Shown here: piece after piece, positions 25,325-36,312 of the stretch | How the letters are laid out: the number at the start of each line of letters is the position of its first letter | Numbering within the stretch: the stretch's first letter is position 1 | Source of the DNA: Trichloromonas sp034006665 | GTDB lineage: Bacteria; Desulfobacterota; Desulfuromonadia; Desulfuromonadales; Trichloromonadaceae | Length of the DNA stretch: 64,000 nt | Direction: 5' to 3' | Assembly: GCF_034006665.1 (NCBI RefSeq) | Contig: NZ_JAVESI010000015.1 | Span: 1-64,000 of the forward strand | The notes under the pieces: model-generated | Told to the model about the DNA's origin: nothing | The model's database searches: none | The model's input: the letters and a program-made list of their open reading frames with translations, nothing else | Made by a program: the position numbers and the translations under genes

Positions 25325-26319
25325 GCGAACCGGAAGCAATGAAAAAAACCACCTATCGCGAAGCGGTACGGGAAGCCCTCCGCGACGCCCTGCTCAGGGA
25401 CGAGCGCGTCTTTCTCATGGGCGAGGACGTCGGTCATTACGGTGGCTGCTATGCCGTCAGCAAAGGGCTGCTGGAGGAATTCGGTCCCGAACGCATCCGC
25501 GACACCCCTTTGTCGGAGCTGGGGTTCGTCGGTGCCGGCATCGGCTCGGCCCTGGGCGGCATGCGCCCGATCGTGGAGATCATGACGGTCAACTTCAGCC
25601 TGCTGGCTCTCGATCAAATTCTCAACAACGCTGCCACGCTCCTGCACATGTCGGGCGGACAGTTCAACGTCCCCCTCGTCATCCGCATGGCGACCGGCGC
25701 CGGTAAACAACTGGCGGCCCAGCATGCCCACTCCCTCGAAGGCTGGCTCGCCCATATCCCCGGCCTCCGCGTGCTGACCCCCGCCACCCTGGAAGATGCC
25801 CGGGGGATGCTCTGGACCGCATTGGAAGATCCCGATCCGGTACTGATTTTCGAAAACAACACCCTCTACAACATGGAGGGCACCTTGCCGGAAAACGCCG
25901 GACCGGTGGACATAGCCACCGCCAGGGTGCGGCGGCCGGGACGGGATCTGACCATCATCACCTACGGCGCCAGCCTCTTCAAAGCCCTCGAAGCGGCCGA
26001 AACCCTGGCACGGGAGGGGATCGAGGCCGAGGTCATCGACCTGCGCAGCCTCCGCCCGCTGGACGACGCCACCTACCTCTCATCCATCGCCAAGACCCAT
26101 CGCGCCCTGATCGTGGACGAAGACTGGCGCAGCGGCAGTCTTGCCGCTGAAATATCCGCGCGGATCATGGAACAGGCCTTCTACGAACTGGATCTGCCGG
26201 TGGCGCGCCTCTGTAGCGCCGAGGTGCCCATCCCCTACGCCCGACACATGGAAGAGGCCGCCCTGCCCCAAGCCGAAAAGATTGTCGCAATAGCGAAAGG
26301 GATGATGAGTCATGGCTGA
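25321..26319 (+). CDS. pdhB: Pyruvate (or acetoin) dehydrogenase E1 component, beta subunit
   Basis: A 332-residue transketolase-like beta subunit: TYREAVREALRDALLRDERV, FLMGEDVGHYGGCYAVSKGL, FGPERIRDTPLSELGFVGAG, and a C-terminal domain with DLRSLRPLDDATYLSSIAKT then HRALIVDEDW. The glutamates of GEDVG and of the MRPIVEIMT strand help activate the thiamine cofactor held by the alpha subunit. The start overlaps the alpha-subunit stop (ATGA), and the end overlaps the E2 start by eight bases, so the stoichiometry is probably set by coupled translation. Confidence 0.87.
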   Translation: MSEPEAMKKTTYREAVREALRDALLRDERVFLMGEDVGHYGGCYAVSKGLLEEFGPERIRDTPLSELGFVGAGIGSALGGMRPIVEIMTVNFSLLALDQILNNAATLLHMSGGQFNVPLVIRMATGAGKQLAAQHAHSLEGWLAHIPGLRVLTPATLEDARGMLWTALEDPDPVLIFENNTLYNMEGTLPENAGPVDIATARVRRPGRDLTIITYGASLFKALEAAETLAREGIEAEVIDLRSLRPLDDATYLSSIAKTHRALIVDEDWRSGSLAAEISARIMEQAFYELDLPVARLCSAEVPIPYARHMEEAALPQAEKIVAIAKGMMSHG

Positions 26320-27505
26320 ATTTAAGATGCCGAGCCTCGGCGCGGACATGGAGGAAGGGACTCTGGTTGAGTGGTTGATCCAACCGGGAGAGCGGGTCAA
26401 ACGCGGCGACATCGTTGCGGCGGTGGAAACCCAGAAAGGGCTGTTCGAAATCGAAAGCTTCGAGGACGGCATCCTTGGGGAACCCCAGGTTTCACCTGGG
26501 CAAACGGTGCCGGTGGGAACGGTGTTGGCAATGATTCAGGCGGACGGGGCGCCAAGCCCTTCCGAAGAGTCCCCTCCGCCCGCAAGCGAGCAACAGGGGA
26601 CTGAACCGTCGGCAACGACGCAGGCTCCAGTGGTCGCGGCGATCCCGGTTCCCGCACCCAGCCAAAGAATCGCTGCCTCGCCGGCGGCCCGCAGACGGGC
26701 GGCGGAACTCGGCCTTGACCTCGCCGGCATTCAGGGCAGCGGTCCGGATGGTGCCATTCAGCTCAGCGATGTGGAACAGGCGGCACGGCCCGCTTCGGGG
26801 GAGGCCCCGCCACACGCGGTGCTAACGCCCTCCAGCGCCTCCCGGGAGGGAATGCGCCAGGCCATCGCGGCAGCCATGAGCCGCGCCAACCGGGAGATCC
26901 CCCACTATTATCTGGAAACGGATATCGATCTCAGCCGCGCCCTGCTCTGGCTGGAAGAAGAAAACCGCAAGCGCCCCATCCGCGAGCGCATCCTGCCCGC
27001 CGCCCTACTCCTCAAGGCGGTGGCCAAGGCGCTGGCGGCGGTGCCCGAACTCAATGGCTACTGGCTCGACAACCGCTTGCAGGCCAGCGTGGCCATCCAC
27101 ATCGGCTTCGCCATTTCCCTGCGCGACGGCGGCCTGATCACGCCTGCCATCCACAATGTCGATCAGTTGAACCTGTCCGAGCTGATGAAAGCCATGGCGG
27201 ATCTGATCGAACGGACCCGCGCCAATCGCCTGCGCGGTTCCGAAATGACCGACGCCACCGTGACCGTCACCAACCTCGGCGATCTCGGCGTCAAGACCGT
27301 CTTCGGCGTCATCTACCCGCCCCAAGTGGCACTGGTCGGCTTCGGCAGAATCACCGAGCGTCCCTGGGCCGAAAACGGCATGCTGGGCGTACGCCGCTGC
27401 GTCACCGCCACCCTGGCCGCCGATCACCGCGCCAGCGACGGCCACCGGGGCGGACAGTTTCTTGCCGCCCTTGATCGTTTCCTGCAAACTCCGGATGACT
27501 TATGA
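26312..27505 (+). CDS. pdhC: 2-oxoacid dehydrogenase E2 (dihydrolipoamide acyltransferase)
   Basis: A 397-residue E2. Residues 1-75 form a single lipoyl domain with the lipoylation site VETQKGLFEI (Lys42). An Ala/Pro-rich linker leads to a peripheral-subunit-binding domain (ASPAARRRAAELGLDLAGIQ ending in GSGPDG, about residues 128-155). The C-terminal catalytic domain ends with ADHRASDGHRGGQFL, carrying the active-site His and Asp. It passes the acyl group from lipoate to CoA. No E3 (dihydrolipoamide dehydrogenase) gene is in the operon, so a shared E3 is needed. The gene is coupled by overlap on both sides, to E1 beta and to the acyl carrier protein. Confidence 0.88.
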   Translation: MAEFKMPSLGADMEEGTLVEWLIQPGERVKRGDIVAAVETQKGLFEIESFEDGILGEPQVSPGQTVPVGTVLAMIQADGAPSPSEESPPPASEQQGTEPSATTQAPVVAAIPVPAPSQRIAASPAARRRAAELGLDLAGIQGSGPDGAIQLSDVEQAARPASGEAPPHAVLTPSSASREGMRQAIAAAMSRANREIPHYYLETDIDLSRALLWLEEENRKRPIRERILPAALLLKAVAKALAAVPELNGYWLDNRLQASVAIHIGFAISLRDGGLITPAIHNVDQLNLSELMKAMADLIERTRANRLRGSEMTDATVTVTNLGDLGVKTVFGVIYPPQVALVGFGRITERPWAENGMLGVRRCVTATLAADHRASDGHRGGQFLAALDRFLQTPDDL

Positions 27506-27747
27506 CCAGCGAAGAAATCAGGCAAGTAATTTATCGGAATCTGCGGCGGATTGCTCCGGAATGCGATCCGTCGGAACTTGCGCCGGAAGAAAATATCCGC
27601 GAAGCGCTGGATATCGACTCCTTCGGCTTTCTCCAAGTGCTGATCGGCATCAGCGAGGAGATCGACATTGAAATCCCCGAAACCGACTATGCCCAGGTGT
27701 TCACTCTGGCGGGGATGCTCAACTACCTTACGCGCCGCCAGGGCTGA
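27502..27747 (+). CDS. Acyl carrier protein, specialised
   Basis: An 81-residue acidic helical protein with the phosphopantetheine site at Ser40 in DIDSFGF, where most ACPs have DSL. Flanking helices (TSEEIRQVIYRNLRRIAPEC and VLIGISEEIDIEIPETDY) match the ACP fold. It overlaps the E2 stop by four bases and sits two bases before lipB. Because LipB takes octanoyl groups from ACP, this ACP may be dedicated to presenting octanoate for lipoylating the adjacent E2 (inference). A role in a different acyl transfer cannot be excluded. Confidence 0.82.
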   Translation: MTSEEIRQVIYRNLRRIAPECDPSELAPEENIREALDIDSFGFLQVLIGISEEIDIEIPETDYAQVFTLAGMLNYLTRRQG

Positions 27748-27748
27748 A

Positions 27749-28405
27749 ATGCCCGTCCAGGTCATCGACTGCGGCGTCATGGACTACCACTTGGCCTTCG
27801 CTCTCCAGCAACGGCTCATCACCGGCATAGCCGACGGAAGCGAACCGGAAACCCTGCTGCTGGTGGAACATCCCGGCATCTACACCCTCGGCACCGGTGG
27901 TAACGAGGCCAATCGCCGCGATCCGGCCATCATTCCACTCCGGGTCAATCGGGGAGGAGACATCACCTGGCATGGTCCGGGACAACTGGTGGGATATCCA
28001 CTGGTGAATCTGGGCTTGCGGGGGCGAGATCTGCACCGCTGGCTGCGCTTTATCGAGAACGTCGTGATTCGGACGGTGTCGGGCTATGGCGTGAAAGCCT
28101 GGCGGGTTCCCGGCCAAACCGGGGTCTGGACGGCGGGGGGCAAGCTCGCCGCCATCGGCGTCGGTGTTCGCCGCTGGGTTACCCTGCACGGCTTCGCCCT
28201 GAACGTGGCCCCCGACATGAGTCCGTTTGCCAGGATCCACCCCTGCGGAATTCAGGATTGCCCCGTTACTTCGTTGTTAAAGGAAGCCGGGCAATCCCCC
28301 TCCATGCCAGAGATCAAAACCCGAATAAGAGACGTGTTTTTGGCCTTATTGGCCGAAGATATGCCAAGAACAGAAAGCGCCGCGCCGCCCGTTCAAAAAA
28401 ACTAG
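27749..28405 (+). CDS. lipB: Lipoyl(octanoyl) transferase
   Basis: A 218-residue enzyme with the LipB signatures RVNRGGDITWHGPGQLVGYP and GKLAAIGVGVRRWVTLHGFA, the conserved lysine of GGKLAAIG, and the Cys of HPCGIQDCPVTSL that forms the thioester with octanoate. It moves octanoyl from ACP to the lysine of lipoyl domains. The ATG at 27749 lies immediately after the ACP stop; the longer open frame would run back through the ACP gene. Placed last in the operon, it serves the E2 encoded two genes upstream. Confidence 0.93.
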   Translation: MPVQVIDCGVMDYHLAFALQQRLITGIADGSEPETLLLVEHPGIYTLGTGGNEANRRDPAIIPLRVNRGGDITWHGPGQLVGYPLVNLGLRGRDLHRWLRFIENVVIRTVSGYGVKAWRVPGQTGVWTAGGKLAAIGVGVRRWVTLHGFALNVAPDMSPFARIHPCGIQDCPVTSLLKEAGQSPSMPEIKTRIRDVFLALLAEDMPRTESAAPPVQKN

Positions 28406-28425
28406 CGACGCCTTGCCCAAAACGG

Positions 28426-28457
28426 GACGACCCCAGCCCTTGGCGGCTGGGGTCGTC
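28426..28457. terminator. Terminator between lipB and YeeE genes
   Basis: A perfect 12-bp stem (28426-28437 with 28446-28457) and 8-base loop lies between convergent genes. It has only a short T-rich tail, and probably serves both directions. Confidence 0.6.
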
Positions 28458-28481
28458 AACGTTTCTCGGATATCGGCCGGT

Positions 28482-29009
28482 TCACAATCCCTTTTTCTCC
28501 AGAAACCGGAACAACAGCAGCGCACCGCCGATAAAGACGACGATTACCAGCCAGTGGTTGATCCCCAAAAGCTGCGGCAGGCTGATTTTTCCGAAATTGC
28601 CCCAAGTCAGCACGGTGCGCTTCATCAGGGGAAAAGCTTCGGCATAGAGGGCAGCGCCGGCGATCATGCCGAAAATCCCCCAAATGGCGTCCCAACGCCC
28701 TTCCCCCAAGGCACCCGCCGAGGTGCCGGGACAGTAGCCGAGCAGTCCCCAACCGAGTCCGAAAATCAGTCCACCGAGGATGTTGCCGCCGAGCACCGTC
28801 GTTTTCAGGCTGAGTTTAGCCAGTTCGAGATCGACCAGCAGGTAAACGCCGACCATGCCAACCAGCACACTCGTGAGCATGAACTTGATGATGGTCATAT
28901 CCTTAAACAACAGGGCACCAAGCTGCTTATCGTAGCGCAGCACCCTTCCCTTCTGCAGGATAAAGCCGAAGGCGATGCCGGTCACCAGACCGTAGATGAG
29001 CATTTTCAT
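28482..29009 (-). CDS. YeeE/YedE half-transporter, second half
   Basis: A 175-residue membrane protein with about four to five helices. The motif GYCPGTSAGALGEGRWDAIW contains Cys93. It matches the C-terminal half of YeeE/YedE (TsuA-type) thiosulfate transporters, in which conserved cysteines pass thiosulfate through the pore by transient S-S contact; relatives are also predicted selenium transporters. The ATG overlaps the stop of the first-half gene (ATGA), so the two halves are made together and should form the pair that full-length YeeE has in one chain. Confidence 0.82.
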   Translation of the reverse strand: MKMLIYGLVTGIAFGFILQKGRVLRYDKQLGALLFKDMTIIKFMLTSVLVGMVGVYLLVDLELAKLSLKTTVLGGNILGGLIFGLGWGLLGYCPGTSAGALGEGRWDAIWGIFGMIAGAALYAEAFPLMKRTVLTWGNFGKISLPQLLGINHWLVIVVFIGGALLLFRFLEKKGL

Positions 29010-29542
29010 GACGATTTCCTCCCGTAGAGAAGGCGGGCGACGAAAATGCCGCCGATGAAAAAGCAGACCAAGGAGACAAAACCGCTGACAGCCAGCTGGA
29101 GCGAACCGCTCAGCCCGTGACCGCTCGGTCAGCCGTCGGCCAGACGGGCGCCGAACATGGCGACGGTCCCGCCGGCGAAGGCGAAGAGCGCCCGGCGACC
29201 GTGACTGACCGCGCCGAAGCGCTGCTGCCAGAGGCCGGGCAGGGCTTGGACCCGAAAGCTGCGATCAGTCATTGAAGCGATCAGGGCGCCGATGAAGATG
29301 CCGACAACAAACATCCACTGCCAGTCAATCTTGGGCGCGGTTTTGATGAAATAATCCATTTGCGCCACCCGCTCCGGGGTGAATACGGTTTCGACCATGC
29401 CGGCAATGCGCACAAATGTCGTGGACGCGCCGAGAAACTGCCCGGCGAACCATACGGAAAAGACCGAAACCAACCCGGAAAGGGCCCCGGCCAGATAGGG
29501 GTTCCACCCGCCGTCGGATAGCGACGAAAAACGCGAAACCAT
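29006..29542 (-). CDS. YeeE/YedE half-transporter, first half, probable selenoprotein
   Basis: Read through the in-frame UGA at 29131-29129, this gives a 178-residue membrane protein. Its sequence around the UGA is ARLADG-U-PSGHGLSGSL. In YeeE/YedE proteins this is the conserved ADGC.SGHG cysteine of the transport path, so residue 138 is probably selenocysteine. Two facts argue against a true stop: about 40 further residues give a normal amphipathic helix (LQLAVSGFVSLVCFFIGGIF), and the frame then ends in a TGA that overlaps the ATG of the partner gene. A SECIS-like hairpin follows the UGA. The start at 29542 has AAGGAG upstream. The likely role is uptake of thiosulfate or a reduced selenium/sulfur compound. 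Confidence 0.83.
29095..29114 (-). promoter_or_regulatory. Bacterial SECIS-like hairpin after UGA of the YeeE gene
   Basis: On the reverse strand GCTGAGCG pairs with CGCT and, past one bulged C, with CAGC, closing a three-base loop GUU. Twenty-two bases separate the UGA from the loop, and the first loop base is G. The geometry is nearly the same as in the OTR gene (20 bases, loop GUC), as expected if one SelB reads both. Confidence 0.7.
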
Positions 29543-29645
29543 AAAAATCTCCTTTCGTTTACAGAGGTTCACATCCGCAAGCACGAATGGTAACGGTCCA
29601 GAAAGATTAGCAAATTTTTCCGGAAAAACAAGTCTTCACAGACGC

Positions 29646-29679
29646 CGAAGCCCCCGGTGGATAACCACCGGGGGCTTCG
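29646..29679 (-). terminator. Terminator downstream of ppdK
   Basis: A perfect 15-bp GC-rich stem (29646-29660 with 29665-29679) with an ATAA loop lies 32 bases past the ppdK stop. It has little U-tract on the reverse strand. Confidence 0.6.
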
Positions 29680-29710
29680 TATTTACACGCGGGATCAGAC
29701 AATCGCCCGC

Positions 29711-32371
<2,661 letters not shown>

Positions 32372-32439
32372 CAACCTTCTCCTCCTGAAAAGTTTTAACG
32401 CCGGGACCAGTCCCGGCCAAGTAACGGGCTCCCCGGCCC

Positions 32440-34506
32440 CTAGGCGGCGATCCGGGAGAAATCCGCGATCCCCGTAAACAGCTTGGCGACGCCGGTAAGC
32501 AGTGCCAGACGATTGATGCGCACGGCGTCCTCATCAGCCATGACCATGACGCCTTCGAAAAAGCCGTCCACCGCGCCGCGCAAACCGGCAATGGCGCGCA
32601 AGGCCGCAGCATACTCCCCGGCCGCCACGGCTTGATTGACCTGCCCGGCCGCCGCACGGGTCGCTTCATGCAAAGCCCCCTCGCAAGGGGCGGCAAAGAG
32701 CGCCGGATCCACGGGTGTATCGACTCCGCTTTTAATTATATTGACGACCCGCTTAAAAGCAACGGCCAGCGGTTCGAAATCTTCGCGTCCCTTGAGTTCA
32801 GCCAGGGCCTTGACCCGGGCCAAGGCATCGCTGACATCCACAAAAGAGGCGGAAAGGACCGCGTCGACCACATCCTGGGGATAGCCTTGCCCGGTGAGCA
32901 GATTGACCAAGCGCAGACGGAGAAATTCGAGAACGTCGGCACGCACCTCGGGGCGGGGCCGGGTCAGCTTGACCGTCAGCAGATCGAGACTGCGGTCAAC
33001 CAGCGCCGGCAGAGACAGGCGGTAACCGCGCCCGAGGATGATGTTGAGGATGCCGATGGCGCTGCGCCGCAGGGCGTAAGGGTCGGCGGTGCCGGTGGGA
33101 ATCAGGCCGACACCAAAACAGCCGCAAAGGGTATCGAGTTTGTCGGCAATGGAGACGAAAGCACCGAGGTCGGCGGAAGGAATGGCGCCACCGGCCTGGG
33201 TCGGCAGATAATGTTCGTAGATCGCCTGGGCGACTTCGGCGTCCTCCCCTTCGAGCAGAGCGTACTCGCGCCCCATCACCCCTTGGACTTCGGGGAACTC
33301 GCCGACCATGCCCGAAACCAGGTCGGCCTTGCACAGGGTGGCGGCACGAGCAACCTTCTCCTTCAGCTTCGGCGCCAGCTCTTCGGCAAGGGCCACGGCC
33401 AGCGCCCGGAAGCGCTCCATCTTCTCGAAGGAAGTGCCGAGCTTGGCCTGATAGACCACCGATTTGAGGGCTTCGACGCGAGTCGCGAGAGGCACCTTCT
33501 TGTCTTCCTCGAAAAAGAAGCGGGCGTCGGAAAGACGGGCGCGCAACACCCGCTCGTTCCCCCGAACCACCACCGACGGATCGGGAGCGAGGGTGTTGTT
33601 GATAGTGATGAAGGCCGGCATCAGCTTGCCGGAAGCGTCGACCAAGGAGAAGTAACGCTGGTGACTGCGCATGGAGGTGATCAGCACCTCCTTGGGCACT
33701 TGGAGAAAATCGGGGTTGAAAGTGCCGAGCACGGCGCTGGGATATTCCACCAAGTAAGTCACCTGCTCCAGCAATTCCTCATCGGCGAGCGCCTCCCCTC
33801 CCGCTTCCTTGGCCAGGCGGGCGACCTCGGCGCGAATAATCGCCTTGCGCCTATCCGGATCGACAATGACGAAATGGCGCTCGCATTCGTCCAGATACCG
33901 TCTGAAATCCTTGACTTCAAAGGCGCCCGGAGCCATGAAGCGATGCCCCCGCGACCGGTTGCCGCTGGTGACGTTGCCGAAGGCGAAGGGCACGACGGCG
34001 CCGCCGTAGAGGGCGACAATCCAATGCACCGGCCGGGCAAAGCGGACATCGAGATCCTTCCAGCGCATGGATTTCTTAAAAGGGATATTGTTGATCAGGC
34101 GGGGGAGGATTTCCGTCAGCAACTCTGCCGTGGGCCGTCCGGCCTGTTCTTTCCTGGCGCAGACATAGTGCCCTTTTTCCGTCTCGACAATAACCAGCTG
34201 ATCGACGCTGATCCCCTGACCGCGGGCAAAACCTTCGCCGGCCTTGGTCGGCTTGCCCGTGGCGTCGAAGGCGACACTTTTGGCCGGACCCATGACCTCG
34301 CTGCGCAACGTCGGCTGATGTTCCTCGACCCCATCCACCACCAGCAGCAGCCGGCGGGGGGTCGCCAGGGTACGGACGGCACCGAAAGCAAGCTGGGCGC
34401 TTTCGAGTTCGGCGCGGATCAGGTTGGCCATATCGGCCATAGCCTTGGGCAGAAAACCGGCGGGGATCTCTTCGGTTCCGATTTCGAGCAGCAGTTCCTG
34501 AGCCAT
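32440..34506 (-). CDS. glyS: Glycine-tRNA ligase beta subunit
   Basis: A 688-residue beta chain of the bacterial alpha2beta2 glycyl-tRNA synthetase, opening LLLEIGTEEIPAGFLPKAM and containing FARPVHWIVALYGGAVVPFA and the HD-like segment. The C-terminal anticodon-binding domain includes ADEDAVRINRLALL. The beta chain binds tRNA-Gly while the alpha chain holds the active site. Its ATG shares one base with the stop of glyQ (TGATG), so the two subunits are coupled. Confidence 0.95.
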   Translation of the reverse strand: MAQELLLEIGTEEIPAGFLPKAMADMANLIRAELESAQLAFGAVRTLATPRRLLLVVDGVEEHQPTLRSEVMGPAKSVAFDATGKPTKAGEGFARGQGISVDQLVIVETEKGHYVCARKEQAGRPTAELLTEILPRLINNIPFKKSMRWKDLDVRFARPVHWIVALYGGAVVPFAFGNVTSGNRSRGHRFMAPGAFEVKDFRRYLDECERHFVIVDPDRRKAIIRAEVARLAKEAGGEALADEELLEQVTYLVEYPSAVLGTFNPDFLQVPKEVLITSMRSHQRYFSLVDASGKLMPAFITINNTLAPDPSVVVRGNERVLRARLSDARFFFEEDKKVPLATRVEALKSVVYQAKLGTSFEKMERFRALAVALAEELAPKLKEKVARAATLCKADLVSGMVGEFPEVQGVMGREYALLEGEDAEVAQAIYEHYLPTQAGGAIPSADLGAFVSIADKLDTLCGCFGVGLIPTGTADPYALRRSAIGILNIILGRGYRLSLPALVDRSLDLLTVKLTRPRPEVRADVLEFLRLRLVNLLTGQGYPQDVVDAVLSASFVDVSDALARVKALAELKGREDFEPLAVAFKRVVNIIKSGVDTPVDPALFAAPCEGALHEATRAAAGQVNQAVAAGEYAAALRAIAGLRGAVDGFFEGVMVMADEDAVRINRLALLTGVAKLFTGIADFSRIAA

Positions 34507-35381
34507 CAGCGGCCTCCTTTCAGTAGCGGGAAGCCGAGCTGCTCACGCAGACGCAGATAGCCTTCGGCGCAGAGCTTGGCCACGTTGCGCACGCGGCCGA
34601 TGTAGTTGGCCCGTTCGGTCACCGAAATTGCTCCCCGGGCGTCAAGTAGATTGAAGGAATGGGAGCATTTCATCACATAGTCGTAGGCGGGAAGCACCAG
34701 CCCACGCTCCACCAGGCGGATGCATTCTTTTTCGTACATGGAAAAAAGCTTGAGGAGCATGTCGACGTCGGCCTCCTCGAAGTTATAGGTCGAGAACTCG
34801 ACCTCACTCCGGTGGTGGACGTCGCCGTATTTGACCCCTTTGACCCATTCGAGGTCATAGACGTTGTCAACCCCTTGCAGGTACATGGCGATCCGTTCGC
34901 AGCCGTAGGTGATCTCGCCGGAAACGGGTTTGAGATCAACGCCGCCCGCCTGCTGGAAGTAGGTAAACTGGGTAATCTCCATGCCGTCCAGCCAGACCTC
35001 CCAGCCCAGCCCCCAGGCGCCGAGGGTCGGGGACTCCCAGTCATCCTCGACGAAACGGATGTCATGGGCCTTGGGATTGATCCCGAAACTCTTGAGCGAG
35101 TCGAGATAGAGATCGAGGATGTTCATCGGCGAGGGCTTGAGAATGACCTGGAACTGGTAGTAATGCTGAAGACGGTTGGGATTTTCGCCGTAACGGCCGT
35201 CGGTGGGCCGGCGGGAGGGTTCGACATAGGCGACATTCCACGGCTCGGGGCCGAGAACCCGAAGGAATGTCGCAGGGTTGAAAGTTCCGGCACCTTTTTC
35301 CACATCGTAGGGCTGCTGAATGATACATCCTTGCCCGGCCCAGTAATTCTGCAAAGAAAGAATCAGATCTTGAAACGTCAC
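34506..35381 (-). CDS. glyQ: Glycine-tRNA ligase alpha subunit
   Basis: A 291-residue class II catalytic subunit: TFQDLILSLQNYWAGQGCII, PYDVEKGAGTFNPATFLR, VEPSRRPTDGRYGENPNRLQ, then HYYQFQVILKPSP, all nearly invariant in GlyQ. It activates glycine with ATP and charges tRNA-Gly with the beta subunit encoded next. Length is normal. The upstream 146 bases separate it from recO and should hold the promoter. Confidence 0.96.
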   Translation of the reverse strand: MTFQDLILSLQNYWAGQGCIIQQPYDVEKGAGTFNPATFLRVLGPEPWNVAYVEPSRRPTDGRYGENPNRLQHYYQFQVILKPSPMNILDLYLDSLKSFGINPKAHDIRFVEDDWESPTLGAWGLGWEVWLDGMEITQFTYFQQAGGVDLKPVSGEITYGCERIAMYLQGVDNVYDLEWVKGVKYGDVHHRSEVEFSTYNFEEADVDMLLKLFSMYEKECIRLVERGLVLPAYDYVMKCSHSFNLLDARGAISVTERANYIGRVRNVAKLCAEGYLRLREQLGFPLLKGGR

Positions 35382-35527
35382 GCGACCTCCAGAAAAAGCC
35401 GGAACCGGTCATGGCAACGACCGGCCCGGCCCGGATTAAATCCCCGGCTCGGGATCTGCTAAAAAAATCGAATATTAGCTTTTTCCAGCTTCGGCTGTCA
35501 AGCTGGAATCGTCGCTAGAAAGCCTAT

Positions 35528-36301
35528 TTAGCCACCCTTCTGCGCCTCGCCATCAAGCAGGATCCGCTCCAGAAAATTTTGCGAACGCAAAGGTCGACAG
35601 AGGTGACATTCCAGGGCGTTCGCCACCAGTTGCCGCCCCTCACGAAGGGTCGTTTCTCCCAGTCGGATATCGGCGAAAACTGTCGACGGCCCGTTGAGAA
35701 TCCGCGATACGGAACCGAGGGTCAGCAAATCCAAGGAAAGCTCCCCCTGGCTCCCCGCACAGACAGGGCAAAGGCTGCCACCGCGCCGAGCGGCAAAGCT
35801 CACCCGGGGACCGAGCAGGGGACCGAAGCAGGCGGCACAATGAAGCAGATGAGGGATGTAGCCGGAAAGGTTGAGCAGACGCAGCTCGAACAGAAGCCTG
35901 GCCGATTTTCCGCCCCCGTTGCGGGCCAAAGCATCGAGCAAAGCCTTGAGGAGCGCATAGACCTCGTCCTGCTCCTCCCCTTCAGCAAAGAGCGCCTCAA
36001 TCAGTTCACAGGCGTAGCCGGCCAAAGCAATCGCCGCCAGGTCAGCACGCAATCCCAGACGCGGATCGACCAGTTCCGACTCCTTCAGGATGAGCAGGCC
36101 CCCAGAGCGGGGAAACGTCCAGTGAAGAATCACGCTGGCGAAAGGTTCGAGGGAAGCCGCAAAACGCCGCCGGCTGTTGCGGGCGCCCCGGGCGAAACCA
36201 CGCAGCCGGCCGTGCCCCGGGGCGAAAAAAGTGACGATGCGGTCGGCCTCGCCGTAGTCGAAATGGCGCAACACAATCGCCTCGGAACGGAACAGGCGCA
36301 T
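35528..36301 (-). CDS. recO: DNA repair protein RecO
   Basis: A 257-residue protein with an N-terminal OB fold (RSEAIVLRHFDYGEADRIVT, FFAPGHGRLRGFARGARNSR) and a C-terminal helical domain with a CxxC..CxxC zinc site (HCAACFGPL and GSLCPVCAG). RecO, with RecR, loads RecA on SSB-coated single-stranded DNA. Size and order are normal. The gene follows mgtE by eleven bases on the same strand. Confidence 0.93.
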   Translation of the reverse strand: MRLFRSEAIVLRHFDYGEADRIVTFFAPGHGRLRGFARGARNSRRRFAASLEPFASVILHWTFPRSGGLLILKESELVDPRLGLRADLAAIALAGYACELIEALFAEGEEQDEVYALLKALLDALARNGGGKSARLLFELRLLNLSGYIPHLLHCAACFGPLLGPRVSFAARRGGSLCPVCAGSQGELSLDLLTLGSVSRILNGPSTVFADIRLGETTLREGRQLVANALECHLCRPLRSQNFLERILLDGEAQKGG

Positions 36302-36312
36302 CGGTCGTCAGG

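Noticed and set aside
29129..29584. YeeE first half ending at the UGA (151 residues from the upstream ATG)
   Set aside because: It would end in the middle of the conserved SGHG motif and leave 120 bases of coding-like sequence up to an ATGA overlap with the next gene.
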